From Eubacteriales bacterium (lineage in GTDB: Bacteria > Bacillota > Clostridia > JAQUNY01): a stretch of 29,902 bases of DNA. Position 1 is the stretch's first letter. Every line of letters begins with the position of its first letter. Under the pieces are notes generated by a model. The model was not told the origin of the DNA, did not search any database, and saw only the letters and a program-made list of their open reading frames with translations. The stretch covers positions 1 through 29,902 of the forward strand of contig JAQUNY010000004.1 of the NCBI GenBank assembly GCA_028717405.1, in the 5' to 3' direction. The translations under genes and the position numbers were made by a program. Shown piece after piece: positions 15,142 to 22,877 of this stretch.

Positions 15142-16602
15142 TCAGACTATATACGCTGTAGATGCCGTAGCACCGCCTTCTCCGGTCCAATCTGTATGGA
15201 AAAACTCCCCGCGCGGACTGTCGATGCGTTCATAGGTATGCGCGCCGAAATAGTCCCTCTGCGCCTGCAGAAGGTTGGCGGGCAGCCTCGCATTTCTGTA
15301 ACCGTCAAAATAACAAAGCGCGGTGGTCAATGCGGGAAGCGGGATGCCGTTTTCAACGGCTCTGGCAGCAACACGCCTCCAGCTTTCCTGGGCAGCTTCC
15401 ACTTTTTCCTTGAAGAACGGTGCTATCAGCAGATTTGTAAGGCCTGGGTCCTTGTCAAAAGCCTCTTTGATTTTCCCGAGGAATACAGAGCGTATTATGC
15501 ACCCTCCCCTCCACATAAGAGCAATACCGCCGTAATTAAGGTTCCAGCCGTATGTTTTGGCTGCGGCTCTCATAAGCGTATAGCCCTGTGCATATGAAAC
15601 AATTTTCGACGCATAAAGAGCTTTCCTGATATCTTCTATAAAAGCCTCTCTGGCCTTGCTGTCACCGGTAAAAGCCGGCACAGGGCCGTTCAGTATTGAA
15701 GAAGCTTTTACTCGTTCATCTTTCATGGCGGAAAGGCATCTGGAGAAAACAGCTTCCCCGATAAGCGTCAGCGGTATGCCTTCGTCAAGAGCAGCTATGC
15801 ATGTCCACTTTCCAGTGCCTTTCTGCCCCGCTTTATCAAGGATCTTGTCAACAAGCGGTTTGCCGTCTTTATCTTTATATCCAAGTATATCCGCTGTAAT
15901 TTCGATGAGGTAGCTGTTGAGCTCGCCTTTATTCCATTCGGCAAAAATTTTCTGCATTTCGCCCGCAGACATACCAAGCAGGTCCTTCATAATGTGGTAT
16001 GCTTCGCATATCAGCTGCATATCTCCATACTCTATGCCGTTATGGACCATTTTAACGAAATGTCCCGCTCCGTTTTCACCTACCCACTCACAGCAGGGGC
16101 TGCCGTCTTCGACCTTTGCCGCTACAGCCTGCAGTACAGGCTTTACAGCAGGCCATGCCGCTGTTGATCCGCCCGGCATTATGCTCGGTCCTTTAAGAGC
16201 GCCTTCTTCTCCTCCTGATACGCCGGTCCCAATATAGAGGAGCCCCTTACTTTCGACATATGCCGTACGCCTTATTGTGTCGGGGAAATGAGAGTTGCCG
16301 CCGTCTATAATAATGTCGCCTTTATCCAAATACGGTATAAGCGTATCTATCATGTCGTCAACAGGTTTTCCCGCCTTGATCATAAGCATTATTTTGCGCG
16401 GAGATTTCAGGCTGTCTGTCAGCTCTTTAAGGGTATATGCCCCGATTATGTTTTTCCCTTTGCCCCTGCCTTCAATAAAATCCGTCACCTTTTGTGTAGT
16501 CCTGTTATATACCGCTACTGTGAAACCCTTGCTTTCCATATTCATAACAAGGTTTTCTCCCATAACGGCAAGGCCTATAAGCCCTATATCCGCTTTACTC
16601 AT
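15142..16602 (-). CDS. gnd: 6-phosphogluconate dehydrogenase (decarboxylating)
   Basis: It oxidises 6-phosphogluconate to ribulose 5-phosphate and CO2 in the cytoplasm. The 486 residues show the N-terminal Rossmann motif GLAVMGENLVMNM and VYNRTT at 32-37, whose Arg-Thr pair indicates NADP rather than NAD use. The catalytic stretch GHFVKMVHNGIEYGDMQLI contains K184 and E191. The C-terminus YFGAHTYERID plus the GEFFHTDW tail is that of long, dimeric Gnd. The start at 16602 follows GGGG with an 8-base spacing; a TTG at 16620 is less likely. Its place in a hexuronate operon suggests that 6-phosphogluconate is a pathway intermediate. Confidence 0.95.
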   Translation of the reverse strand: MSKADIGLIGLAVMGENLVMNMESKGFTVAVYNRTTQKVTDFIEGRGKGKNIIGAYTLKELTDSLKSPRKIMLMIKAGKPVDDMIDTLIPYLDKGDIIIDGGNSHFPDTIRRTAYVESKGLLYIGTGVSGGEEGALKGPSIMPGGSTAAWPAVKPVLQAVAAKVEDGSPCCEWVGENGAGHFVKMVHNGIEYGDMQLICEAYHIMKDLLGMSAGEMQKIFAEWNKGELNSYLIEITADILGYKDKDGKPLVDKILDKAGQKGTGKWTCIAALDEGIPLTLIGEAVFSRCLSAMKDERVKASSILNGPVPAFTGDSKAREAFIEDIRKALYASKIVSYAQGYTLMRAAAKTYGWNLNYGGIALMWRGGCIIRSVFLGKIKEAFDKDPGLTNLLIAPFFKEKVEAAQESWRRVAARAVENGIPLPALTTALCYFDGYRNARLPANLLQAQRDYFGAHTYERIDSPRGEFFHTDWTGEGGATASTAYIV

Positions 16603-16737
16603 TGATAGATCCCCTTTCAAAAAACAGCATAATGTTTCCTTATTTCAAATTTTAAAATTTATTTCTGATTTATACTTTTTCGTTGGCTTGTATGTAACTT
16701 GTCATACTTATTTATACAGGTCCTGCCTAAAATATGC

Positions 16738-17811
16738 CTACCGCTTTACTCTGGCATTGCCTTCCCATATGCTCCAAACCTGCTCTTCATCAGCAGGCTG
16801 GGCATAATCCGTAAAGAAGGTCGTCGCCATTGCTCCGCAAGCCCATCCGAAGCGTATCCATTTTTCAGGTTCCCATTCCCTCAGGATCGCATAGAGTAAT
16901 CCTCCTACAAAGCCGTCCCCGCCGCCTATGCGGTCCAGAATGTTTATTTCCCGCGGTTCAACTACATGCCAGTTTTCGCCCTCCAGGAGTATTGCGCCCC
17001 ATAAGTGCATGTTGGCGCTGGCGACCTGCCTGAGAGTGGTCGCGTATATGGAAACATTCGGGAATGCGGCCTTGACTCTGCCTATCATATCTTTAAAGCT
17101 GCTGATTTTTTCACCGATCCCTTTGCCGCCGGCCTCCGGGCCTTTTATTCCAAGGCAAAGCTGGAAATCTTCCTCGTTGCCGACAAGTATGTCGGATATC
17201 CCCGCAATCTCGGTAAAGATGTCCCTCAGCTCCTGCTCCCTGCCTTCCCAGAATGACGCGCGGTAATTCAGGTCAAATGATATCCTCGTTCCATATTTTT
17301 TTGCGGCTCTTGCCAGCTCAAGGCAGAATATACTTGTCTCATGTGAAAGGGCGCCTATAAGTCCCGAAAGGTGAAGTATCCTTACACCCTCTTTGCCGAA
17401 TATCCTGTCCAGGTCAAAATCCTTCACATTAAGCGTCAAACCTACTTCTCCGGCCCTGTCGTTGAAAACTCTGGGGCCGCGCAGTCCAAAGCCTGCATCC
17501 GCAATATTGAACTGATGGCGGTAACCCCATGGCCCGCCCTGAGGTACATCTTTGCCTTCATAAGTGATGCCTCTGCTCATAAGGCTGCTTTTGATAAAAG
17601 CGGCCATTGGACTGTCTTTTACAAATGTGGTCAGCACCTTCACCGGAAGTCCGAGATACGATGAGATACTTGCCACATTTGATTCCGCGCTGGTGGCCTG
17701 CAGAAAATAAGTGTCACTGCTGTGGACCGGCTGCCTGTCTGCCGGAGTTATGCGCAAGCCCATGCTGGTCGGCACAACGAGCGCGTATGCATATTCCTTA
17801 CGTAATTCCAT
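16738..17811 (-). CDS. PfkB-family sugar/sugar-acid kinase (KDG kinase-like; possibly gluconate kinase)
   Basis: The 357-residue ribokinase-type kinase has the C-terminal ATP/anion-hole motif DRIGGGDGFVGG with catalytic D299, and the middle motif ISFDLNYRASFW. Overall it resembles 2-keto-3-deoxygluconate kinases. However, the operon lacks mannonate dehydratase and KDPG aldolase but contains gnd, so a gluconate kinase role should be considered. The ATG at 17811 is placed nine bases after GGGGG; an ATG two codons earlier (17817) is only three bases from it. The gap after uxaE holds three 15-base tandem repeats. The kinase class is certain; the substrate is inferred. Confidence 0.75.
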   Translation of the reverse strand: MELRKEYAYALVVPTSMGLRITPADRQPVHSSDTYFLQATSAESNVASISSYLGLPVKVLTTFVKDSPMAAFIKSSLMSRGITYEGKDVPQGGPWGYRHQFNIADAGFGLRGPRVFNDRAGEVGLTLNVKDFDLDRIFGKEGVRILHLSGLIGALSHETSIFCLELARAAKKYGTRISFDLNYRASFWEGREQELRDIFTEIAGISDILVGNEEDFQLCLGIKGPEAGGKGIGEKISSFKDMIGRVKAAFPNVSIYATTLRQVASANMHLWGAILLEGENWHVVEPREINILDRIGGGDGFVGGLLYAILREWEPEKWIRFGWACGAMATTFFTDYAQPADEEQVWSIWEGNARVKR

Positions 17812-17849
17812 GATCATATTCCCCCTGTTCTGAAATTAATTCGAAGTTT

Positions 17850-17899
17850 CAGTATTAATTGTGTCAGTATTAATTGTATCAGCATTAATTGTATCAGTA
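17850..17899. repeat. Three 15-base tandem repeats between uxaE and the kinase gene
   Basis: On the plus strand the units are CAGTATTAATTGTGT (17850-17864), CAGTATTAATTGTAT (17865-17879) and CAGCATTAATTGTAT (17880-17894), then a partial CAGTA. Read on the minus strand they continue the uxaE frame past its TGA as DTINA, DTINT, DTINT, ending at TAA at 17836-17838. Confidence 0.9.
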
Positions 17900-17913
17900 C
17901 GCCGCCGATATCT

Positions 17914-19503
17914 TCATAAGGCTCCAAGCTTTTCCAGATGCCTTCCTATATGCTTCTGCAGCATCCCGGCATATTCGTCCTCATGCCGTATCAGGACATC
18001 ATATATCGCGTCACGCAGCATCAGCGCACCTCTGCTGTCCCTGGCATTCAGTATCAATCCGTAGGTTATGTGCAGTATCTGCCTGGAATCGTCGAGATCC
18101 ATAAGCGCAGGAAGCTCATTATCTTTCATTTTGCTTATATCAGGCACCTTTTCAGGCACGGCGCTTATATGGTAGTACTTTCTTGCTTCAGGCAGGTGGC
18201 TGACCGCAAACGCGTGCATCTCCCTGTAAAGTGACGGCTTTTTTACTGCAATCAGCCTGACAGCCTCAAGCCAGTTTGTTCCGGCGGTCTTTACATGATA
18301 TCTCCCCGATGTTTTTTCTCCTATTATTGGAAATACAGAAAACTTGTCGCTTCCTGAATGGACGCTTATCTTGTAACCCAAAGTGTCGGCTATTCTGGCA
18401 TGCATTTCAAAATCCGCCGCGAAATCTTTTATATTGCCCCTGTAATCGATCCCCTTCTGGAATTCTCCGCAGAACCTCGGAGCCAGGCTTGTGATTTCAA
18501 CGCCTCCTGCTATCAGCTCGGAAGCGGCGAAATAATGCGCAGCCGGAGATGTTGGCGTAAGTGTCTCATCTATGGACATCTCAAAATCAATATCCCTGCC
18601 GCAATCACGTATAAGGTCCTTGTAAATATTCACTGCATGTTCTATAGCCTTGTGATATATCAGGACAATTTTGACATATTCCGGCTGTACAAACTTAACT
18701 TCAAAGCCTCCGTTTATTTTAAAAGACCTTTCGGCATATTTCCCCTCAAGTCTTTTCCGTAAGAGTTCAGGTAAAGAAGCATATTTTTTATCTGCTTCTT
18801 TAGCGGACAGGTTAGCCGCATCATTGTCTATGTGCTCTGAACAATCCAGTGTGATCATCGTAAAGCCTTTGTCAAGAGCCATTTTTACCTCATCAGGTGT
18901 CTTAAGGTGATCGCCGTCGGCTCCATAGCCATCCAGGTAACCTTCTCTGAAAACCGCCCAGGTGGCCGATGCCAGGACATCATCATATGTCCTGGCAGTC
19001 AGATTAAGTTCTCTTATTGACTGTTGTGCGAGCACGGGAAAAATGTCTTTTCCTTTCAACAACCTTATGTGTCCCGGAGATGCAAGGCCCAGACGATCAC
19101 CCAGACCTATTGTAATCGGTTTTCCCTTATGGGATACGGGGCCGGTAAATTTAAATATTTTTCTAAGCTGTCCTGCATTGTCATTGTTGAGGAGACAGAC
19201 CTTTATACAAATCCCATTCCCCTCAGGCAGGGCTTCCCGGCAACAACCATCTTCATCAAAACAGTGCACCTCTCCATCAAAACCCTCAGAACTCTGTTTA
19301 CCATTTCCGCATATCGCAAGATAGCCGGTCCCGTCAAATGCAAACATGAAGTAAAGACTGCTTCCCGAATATCTGACAGAATCAGGATAAAGCTTTATTC
19401 CGGATATTTCAGATTTGCCGCTGTTTCCGCAACCGCAGACATCGATATTTGCCTTCAGATAGCTGTAAATTGCTTTCAATTCATCTATTGGATACATTTT
19501 CAT
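17914..19503 (-). CDS. uxaE: Tagaturonate 3-epimerase (UxaE family)
   Basis: UxaE interconverts D-tagaturonate and D-fructuronate, so galacturonate carbon can enter the glucuronate branch without altronate enzymes. The 529-residue protein matches this large family, with GLGDRLGLASPGHI near residue 142, an internal stretch FEMSIDETLTPTSPAAHYFA, and the conserved SVHSGSDKFSVFP in the last third. It is first in the operon. GGGAGG lies three bases before the ATG at 19503 and nine bases before an in-frame ATG at 19497, so the latter may be the real start. A consensus promoter and a LacI-type operator lie immediately upstream. The uronate isomerase (UxaC) that should supply tagaturonate is not in the window. 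Confidence 0.85.
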   Translation of the reverse strand: MKMYPIDELKAIYSYLKANIDVCGCGNSGKSEISGIKLYPDSVRYSGSSLYFMFAFDGTGYLAICGNGKQSSEGFDGEVHCFDEDGCCREALPEGNGICIKVCLLNNDNAGQLRKIFKFTGPVSHKGKPITIGLGDRLGLASPGHIRLLKGKDIFPVLAQQSIRELNLTARTYDDVLASATWAVFREGYLDGYGADGDHLKTPDEVKMALDKGFTMITLDCSEHIDNDAANLSAKEADKKYASLPELLRKRLEGKYAERSFKINGGFEVKFVQPEYVKIVLIYHKAIEHAVNIYKDLIRDCGRDIDFEMSIDETLTPTSPAAHYFAASELIAGGVEITSLAPRFCGEFQKGIDYRGNIKDFAADFEMHARIADTLGYKISVHSGSDKFSVFPIIGEKTSGRYHVKTAGTNWLEAVRLIAVKKPSLYREMHAFAVSHLPEARKYYHISAVPEKVPDISKMKDNELPALMDLDDSRQILHITYGLILNARDSRGALMLRDAIYDVLIRHEDEYAGMLQKHIGRHLEKLGAL

Positions 19504-19520
19504 GCGCCTCCCGGGTGTTA

Positions 19521-19534
19521 TGTAAGCCCTTACA
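19521..19534 (-). promoter_or_regulatory. LacI-family-type operator before uxaE
   Basis: TGTAAGCCCTTACA differs by one central base from TGTAAGCGCTTACA, the classic site of LacI/GalR/CcpA-type regulators. It starts two bases downstream of the -10 box and covers the expected transcription start, so binding should block transcription. The adjacent LacI-family gene is the likely repressor; a CcpA-like protein could also read it. Confidence 0.75.
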
Positions 19535-19536
19535 AT

Positions 19537-19565
19537 ATTATATCATCTGCCTTATTGCTTGACAA
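19537..19565 (-). promoter_or_regulatory. Promoter of the uxaE operon
   Basis: On the minus strand TTGTCA (19560-19565), a 17-base spacer and a perfect TATAAT (19537-19542) precede uxaE, giving a leader of about 30 bases. The following operator makes repression by roadblock or occlusion likely. Confidence 0.85.
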
Positions 19566-19606
19566 TATGTAATTTGACATCGTAAAAGTGACAGTTTAAG
19601 ATATTT

Positions 19607-19635
19607 TTGACAAAAAGGCCGCGGATAACTATAAT
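19607..19635 (+). promoter_or_regulatory. Consensus promoter of the LacI-family regulator
   Basis: A perfect TTGACA (19607-19612), exactly 17 bases, then a perfect TATAAT (19630-19635). This shows that the regulator must start downstream, at the TTG at 19667. A weaker second pair (TTGACA 19574-19579, TAAGAT 19597-19602) lies just upstream. Confidence 0.9.
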
Positions 19636-19666
19636 AATTTTACTGAGCCGTTCCGGGAGAAAAAAT

Positions 19667-20653
19667 TTGAACATTTATGATATCGCTGAAAAATCAGGTG
19701 TATCAATAGCAACAGTATCAAGGGTCATCAATAACAGTCCCTCTGTTTCTGAGAAAACGCGCGCAAAAGTACGCCGCATCATGTCTGAAAGCGGTTATTC
19801 GCCTAATATTTTTGCACGGGGTCTTATGATCAACTCAATCAGGACAATAGGTGTCCTAACCGCAGATGTACAGGACCTTTACCACTCTTCCGCCATACAT
19901 GCCATTGAGGTAGAGGCAAAGCTGCAGGGCTACGACACTATTCTATGCAACACGGGAGAGGGCCTGGAGGATAAGCGTAAATACCTGAGGCTGCTGTTAG
20001 ATAAAAGGGTCGACGGCATAATCCTCATAGGCTCGGTATTCAGGGAAAAAACCGATAATTCGCATATAGTCGAGGCTTCTCTGAAAGTGCCTGTTGTAAT
20101 GGTAAACGCTTATATCCCGGGCGGACATATTTATTCGGTGATTTGCGATGACAGCAAGGCTGTTTTTTCGATAGTTGAATATCTGGTTAAAAAAGGGTAT
20201 AAAAAAATATTTTATATTTATGATATCGAGTCCTACAGCGGTCTGGAAAAACTGAGCGGTTACCATAAAGGGATGAAGAAAGCAGGTCTCAGTGTCAATG
20301 CAATAAAAGCGGAACGGGGCTTGCATGGCGGTTTTCTGGCCTCCGGGCAGCTTCTGGCCTATATTGATAAAGGCTCTCCTGCAGCCGTGATCGCATCAGA
20401 AGATATCATCGCAGCAGGTTTAATGAAAGGTTTCAGAAATGCCGGTCTCCGTATCCCGGAGGACATTGCCGTAGCCGGTTTCAACAATTCGGTGATCTCA
20501 CTTTGCACCGAACCTGAACTGACATCTGTTGACAGTATGGTAAGAAAAATCAGCAAAGAGGCTGCCGGACTCCTTATTAAGGCTGTGGAAGGCCGCCAGA
20601 TCCCTCATAAAACAGTCATAAAACCAAAACTCGTAATCAGAGGTTCGACCTGA
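19667..20653 (+). CDS. LacI-family transcriptional regulator
   Basis: The 328-residue protein begins NIYDIAEKSGVSIATVSRVI, the LacI helix-turn-helix, followed by the hinge region (SPNIFARGL). The rest is a periplasmic-binding-protein-like sensor with VPVVMVNAYIPGG and IPEDIAVAGFNNS. The start is a TTG preceded by GGGAG; upstream in-frame codons would overlap the promoter and lengthen the N-terminus beyond the family norm. It is divergent from the uxaE operon, whose promoter carries a LacI-type operator, so it is probably its repressor, released by a hexuronate or hexonate. The inducer is unknown. Confidence 0.92.
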   Translation: MNIYDIAEKSGVSIATVSRVINNSPSVSEKTRAKVRRIMSESGYSPNIFARGLMINSIRTIGVLTADVQDLYHSSAIHAIEVEAKLQGYDTILCNTGEGLEDKRKYLRLLLDKRVDGIILIGSVFREKTDNSHIVEASLKVPVVMVNAYIPGGHIYSVICDDSKAVFSIVEYLVKKGYKKIFYIYDIESYSGLEKLSGYHKGMKKAGLSVNAIKAERGLHGGFLASGQLLAYIDKGSPAAVIASEDIIAAGLMKGFRNAGLRIPEDIAVAGFNNSVISLCTEPELTSVDSMVRKISKEAAGLLIKAVEGRQIPHKTVIKPKLVIRGST

Positions 20654-20704
20654 CCCCTATATCCCGTTTGTATCATTTATATTTCATATCATGTATATCA
20701 TGTT

Positions 20705-21202
20705 TTAATCTTTTTCAGCCGCTGAAACATTCACATCAGGTTCGGGTACATTCTCATCCTGAAGCTTCTTGAGTATATCCATAAAAGAACCTATATCTTT
20801 AAACTGTCTGTATACTGAGGCAAATCGAACATATGCCACATCATCAATATTTTTAAGTCTCTCCATTACCATTTCGCCGATTTGTCTCGTTGTAACTTCC
20901 CTTTGAAACTGGTTTTTGATCTGTATTTCTATTTCATCAATAAGCTTTTCAAGGCTTTCAACCGGCACCGGTCTCTTTTCACAAGCCTTTAAAAGACCAT
21001 TTAATATTCTGTTCCTGTCGAAAACCTGCCTTGTCATATCTTTTTTAACTACAACAATGGGAGTGCTCTCAACCTTTTCATAGGTCGTGAACCTCCCCGA
21101 ACAATTTATGCATTCCCTTCTGCGCCTTATCGCTGCACCTTCATCTGCCGGTCTGGAATCGATTACCTTGTCATCCAGATTTCCGCAGTACGGGCATTTC
21201 AT
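20705..21202 (-). CDS. nrdR: NrdR, repressor of ribonucleotide reductase genes
   Basis: NrdR senses ATP/dATP and represses nrd operons. The 165-residue protein has the N-terminal zinc ribbon with C3, C6, C31 and C34, the DSR and RRRREC motifs, and an ATP-cone domain from about residue 48 (VVVKKDMTRQVFDRNRILNG). The C-terminal tail is acidic and somewhat longer than usual. It follows ftsZ in the same direction with a gap of about 125 bases. Confidence 0.96.
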   Translation of the reverse strand: MKCPYCGNLDDKVIDSRPADEGAAIRRRRECINCSGRFTTYEKVESTPIVVVKKDMTRQVFDRNRILNGLLKACEKRPVPVESLEKLIDEIEIQIKNQFQREVTTRQIGEMVMERLKNIDDVAYVRFASVYRQFKDIGSFMDILKKLQDENVPEPDVNVSAAEKD

Positions 21203-21288
21203 TTATTATGGACGCTCCCTCTTTTTTTAAACTCAGTAACAAAGTCCGGCTTGTCTGCTCCCGGGTACCACATTTCACTTATCTCTTC

Positions 21289-21347
21289 TTACTAAGCAAC
21301 CTTTATTTATTTTTACTAAGCAATCTCTATTTATTCTTACTCCGTCT
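21289..21347 (-). repeat. 24-base tandem repeat at the 3' end of ftsZ
   Basis: On the minus strand, AGTAAGAATAAATAGAGATT plus GCTT is followed directly by AGTAAAAATAAATAAAGGTT plus GCTT and then a third, diverging AGTAAGAAGAGATAAG. Each unit encodes SKNK, stop, RLL in the ftsZ frame, so the duplication reproduces the C-terminus and stop of FtsZ beyond the real stop. Confidence 0.85.
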
Positions 21348-22574
21348 TAAGAACGACGGTATGTCGATATCTTCCTGAGGCTGCTGCTGGGCTGTCACAG
21401 CTTCTGCCTCCCGATTTTCAGAACCGGGTATGCCTGCCTTGTCCGGCTGTGTTTCTCCCGTCAAGCCTGCAGCAGCTTTATCTCCATTGCCCTGCGCTGC
21501 TCCCTGTGATTGTGCTGATGCTGTTTCAGCCCGGCTGCCTGTGGCCGTCGCCGCAGCGGGTGACTTTTGCTGTAAAGACATGTCGAATAAACCTGATGAT
21601 GCTTTCTTTCTGTAATTACTGTCCCTGTCAGAGCCTGTGGCTATTACTGTGATCATTATCTCATCATTGAGATTCTCGTCAATTGCAGCGCCGAAGATAA
21701 ATTCAACATCAGGATCTACAGCTTCCTGAACAAGCGTCGCCGCTGCATGTATTTCATACATAGTGAGGTCCGGGCCGCCCACTATATTCATAAGGACTCC
21801 CTTGGCTCCATTGATGGTCGTTTCAAGCATCGGACTGTTGATCGCCATTTTGACCGCCTCTTCAGCCCTGTTATCACCTGTTGCCCTGCCAATGCCCATA
21901 TGCGCCAGCCCTGCATCCAGCATGATAGTCCTTACATCTGCGAAATCCACATTGACAAGACCGGGTGATGTCACAAGGTCTGAAATCCCCTGGACCCCAT
22001 ATCTAAGAACATCATCAGCCTTGGTGAAGGCTTCGACTATAGATGTCCTTTTATCTACAGACTGAAGCAGCTTGTCATTTGGTATCGTTACAAGTGTGTC
22101 GACACATTTTTTAAGATTGTCAATACCTCTGTCGGCATTCTGCATCCTTTTCCTTCCCTCAAAAGCAAAGGGCTTGGTCACGACTCCGACAGTAAGGATG
22201 CTCATTTCTCTCGCAAGCTGTGCAATCACAGGCGCAGCTCCCGTTCCGGTACCGCCTCCCATGCCGGCTGTTATAAATACCATATCAGCGCCTTTTATAG
22301 CCTGGCTTATTTCCTCCGCGCTTTCATTTGCGGCTTTTTCCCCGATTTCCGGATTAGCCCCGGCGCCGAGGCCTTTTGTGATCTTCTCACCTATCTGGAT
22401 CTTGATATTAGCCTCTGACCTTGACAATACCTGCCTGTCGGTATTTATAGCTATAAACTCGACTCCGCAGAGTCCCGAGGTTATCATTCTGTTTACGGCA
22501 TTATTTCCGCCGCCGCCTACTCCTACTACTTTAATCTGGGCAAAATTCGCTACATCAACATCAAATTCCAGCAA
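21327..22574 (-). CDS. ftsZ: FtsZ, tubulin-like cell-division GTPase
   Basis: FtsZ polymerises with GTP into the division ring. Starting from the TTG at 22574 (AAGGGGG eight bases upstream) the protein has 415 residues and begins MLEFDVDVANFAQIKVVG, as in relatives; an ATG at 22625 would add 17 unusual residues. Visible are the GGGGNN nucleotide loop, the tubulin signature GMGGGTGTG at 104-112, and the T7 synergy loop NVDFADV at 208-214. A linker of about 80 residues rich in Ala, Gln and Gly leads to the C-terminal anchor peptide DIPSFLRRSKNK, which binds FtsA. The 3' end shows a tandem repeat. A local promoter lies in the ftsA-ftsZ gap. Confidence 0.97.
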   Translation of the reverse strand: MLEFDVDVANFAQIKVVGVGGGGNNAVNRMITSGLCGVEFIAINTDRQVLSRSEANIKIQIGEKITKGLGAGANPEIGEKAANESAEEISQAIKGADMVFITAGMGGGTGTGAAPVIAQLAREMSILTVGVVTKPFAFEGRKRMQNADRGIDNLKKCVDTLVTIPNDKLLQSVDKRTSIVEAFTKADDVLRYGVQGISDLVTSPGLVNVDFADVRTIMLDAGLAHMGIGRATGDNRAEEAVKMAINSPMLETTINGAKGVLMNIVGGPDLTMYEIHAAATLVQEAVDPDVEFIFGAAIDENLNDEIMITVIATGSDRDSNYRKKASSGLFDMSLQQKSPAAATATGSRAETASAQSQGAAQGNGDKAAAGLTGETQPDKAGIPGSENREAEAVTAQQQPQEDIDIPSFLRRSKNK

Positions 22575-22820
22575 TTTTAAATCCCCCTTCACCGGATCAG
22601 AAGCCTCTTCGTATTTCTTCAGCACTGTCCGTTTATTTATTCAATTCATACACAACTCAACTGACACAATGGTTACCTGCCTTGTTTCAAGCCTTTCACA
22701 GTCGTCATCCAAACATTTGATATCACCGCAAATCACACTATGCCATAAAAACAGAGGTCTTAATGTCCGTCGGACCGGCAGTATAAATTCGCTCCGGCCA
22801 TCAGTGTTGTTGTAACATCA

Positions 22821-22849
22821 ATTATAAATTAAATACCTGTTAATGTACA
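22821..22849 (-). promoter_or_regulatory. Probable ftsZ promoter in the ftsA-ftsZ gap
   Basis: On the minus strand TGTACA (22844-22849), 17 bases and a perfect TATAAT (22821-22826). The 300-base gap between ftsA and the chosen ftsZ start has no gene on the minus strand, and a separate ftsZ promoter is common. Confidence 0.5.
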
Positions 22850-22877
22850 TCGGATTTTGAGCTGTGTCAGGAAAATT

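Noticed and set aside
15067..15597. 176-codon plus-strand frame over gnd and the LarA-like gene start
   Set aside because: It crosses the boundary of two well-supported genes on the other strand and shows no recognisable motif.
16295..16807. 170-codon plus-strand frame opposite gnd and the kinase end
   Set aside because: Antisense shadow; composition and lack of ribosome site do not support a gene.
19607..19666. N-terminal 20-codon extension of the LacI-family regulator
   Set aside because: Its first codons coincide with the -35 and -10 boxes of a consensus promoter; the LacI helix-turn-helix normally begins within a few residues of the start, which fits the TTG at 19667.
22072..22815. 247-codon open frame antisense to ftsZ
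   Set aside because: It mirrors the ftsZ codons, is rich in Ser, Pro and Thr as antisense frames often are, lacks a ribosome site, and ftsZ is certain.
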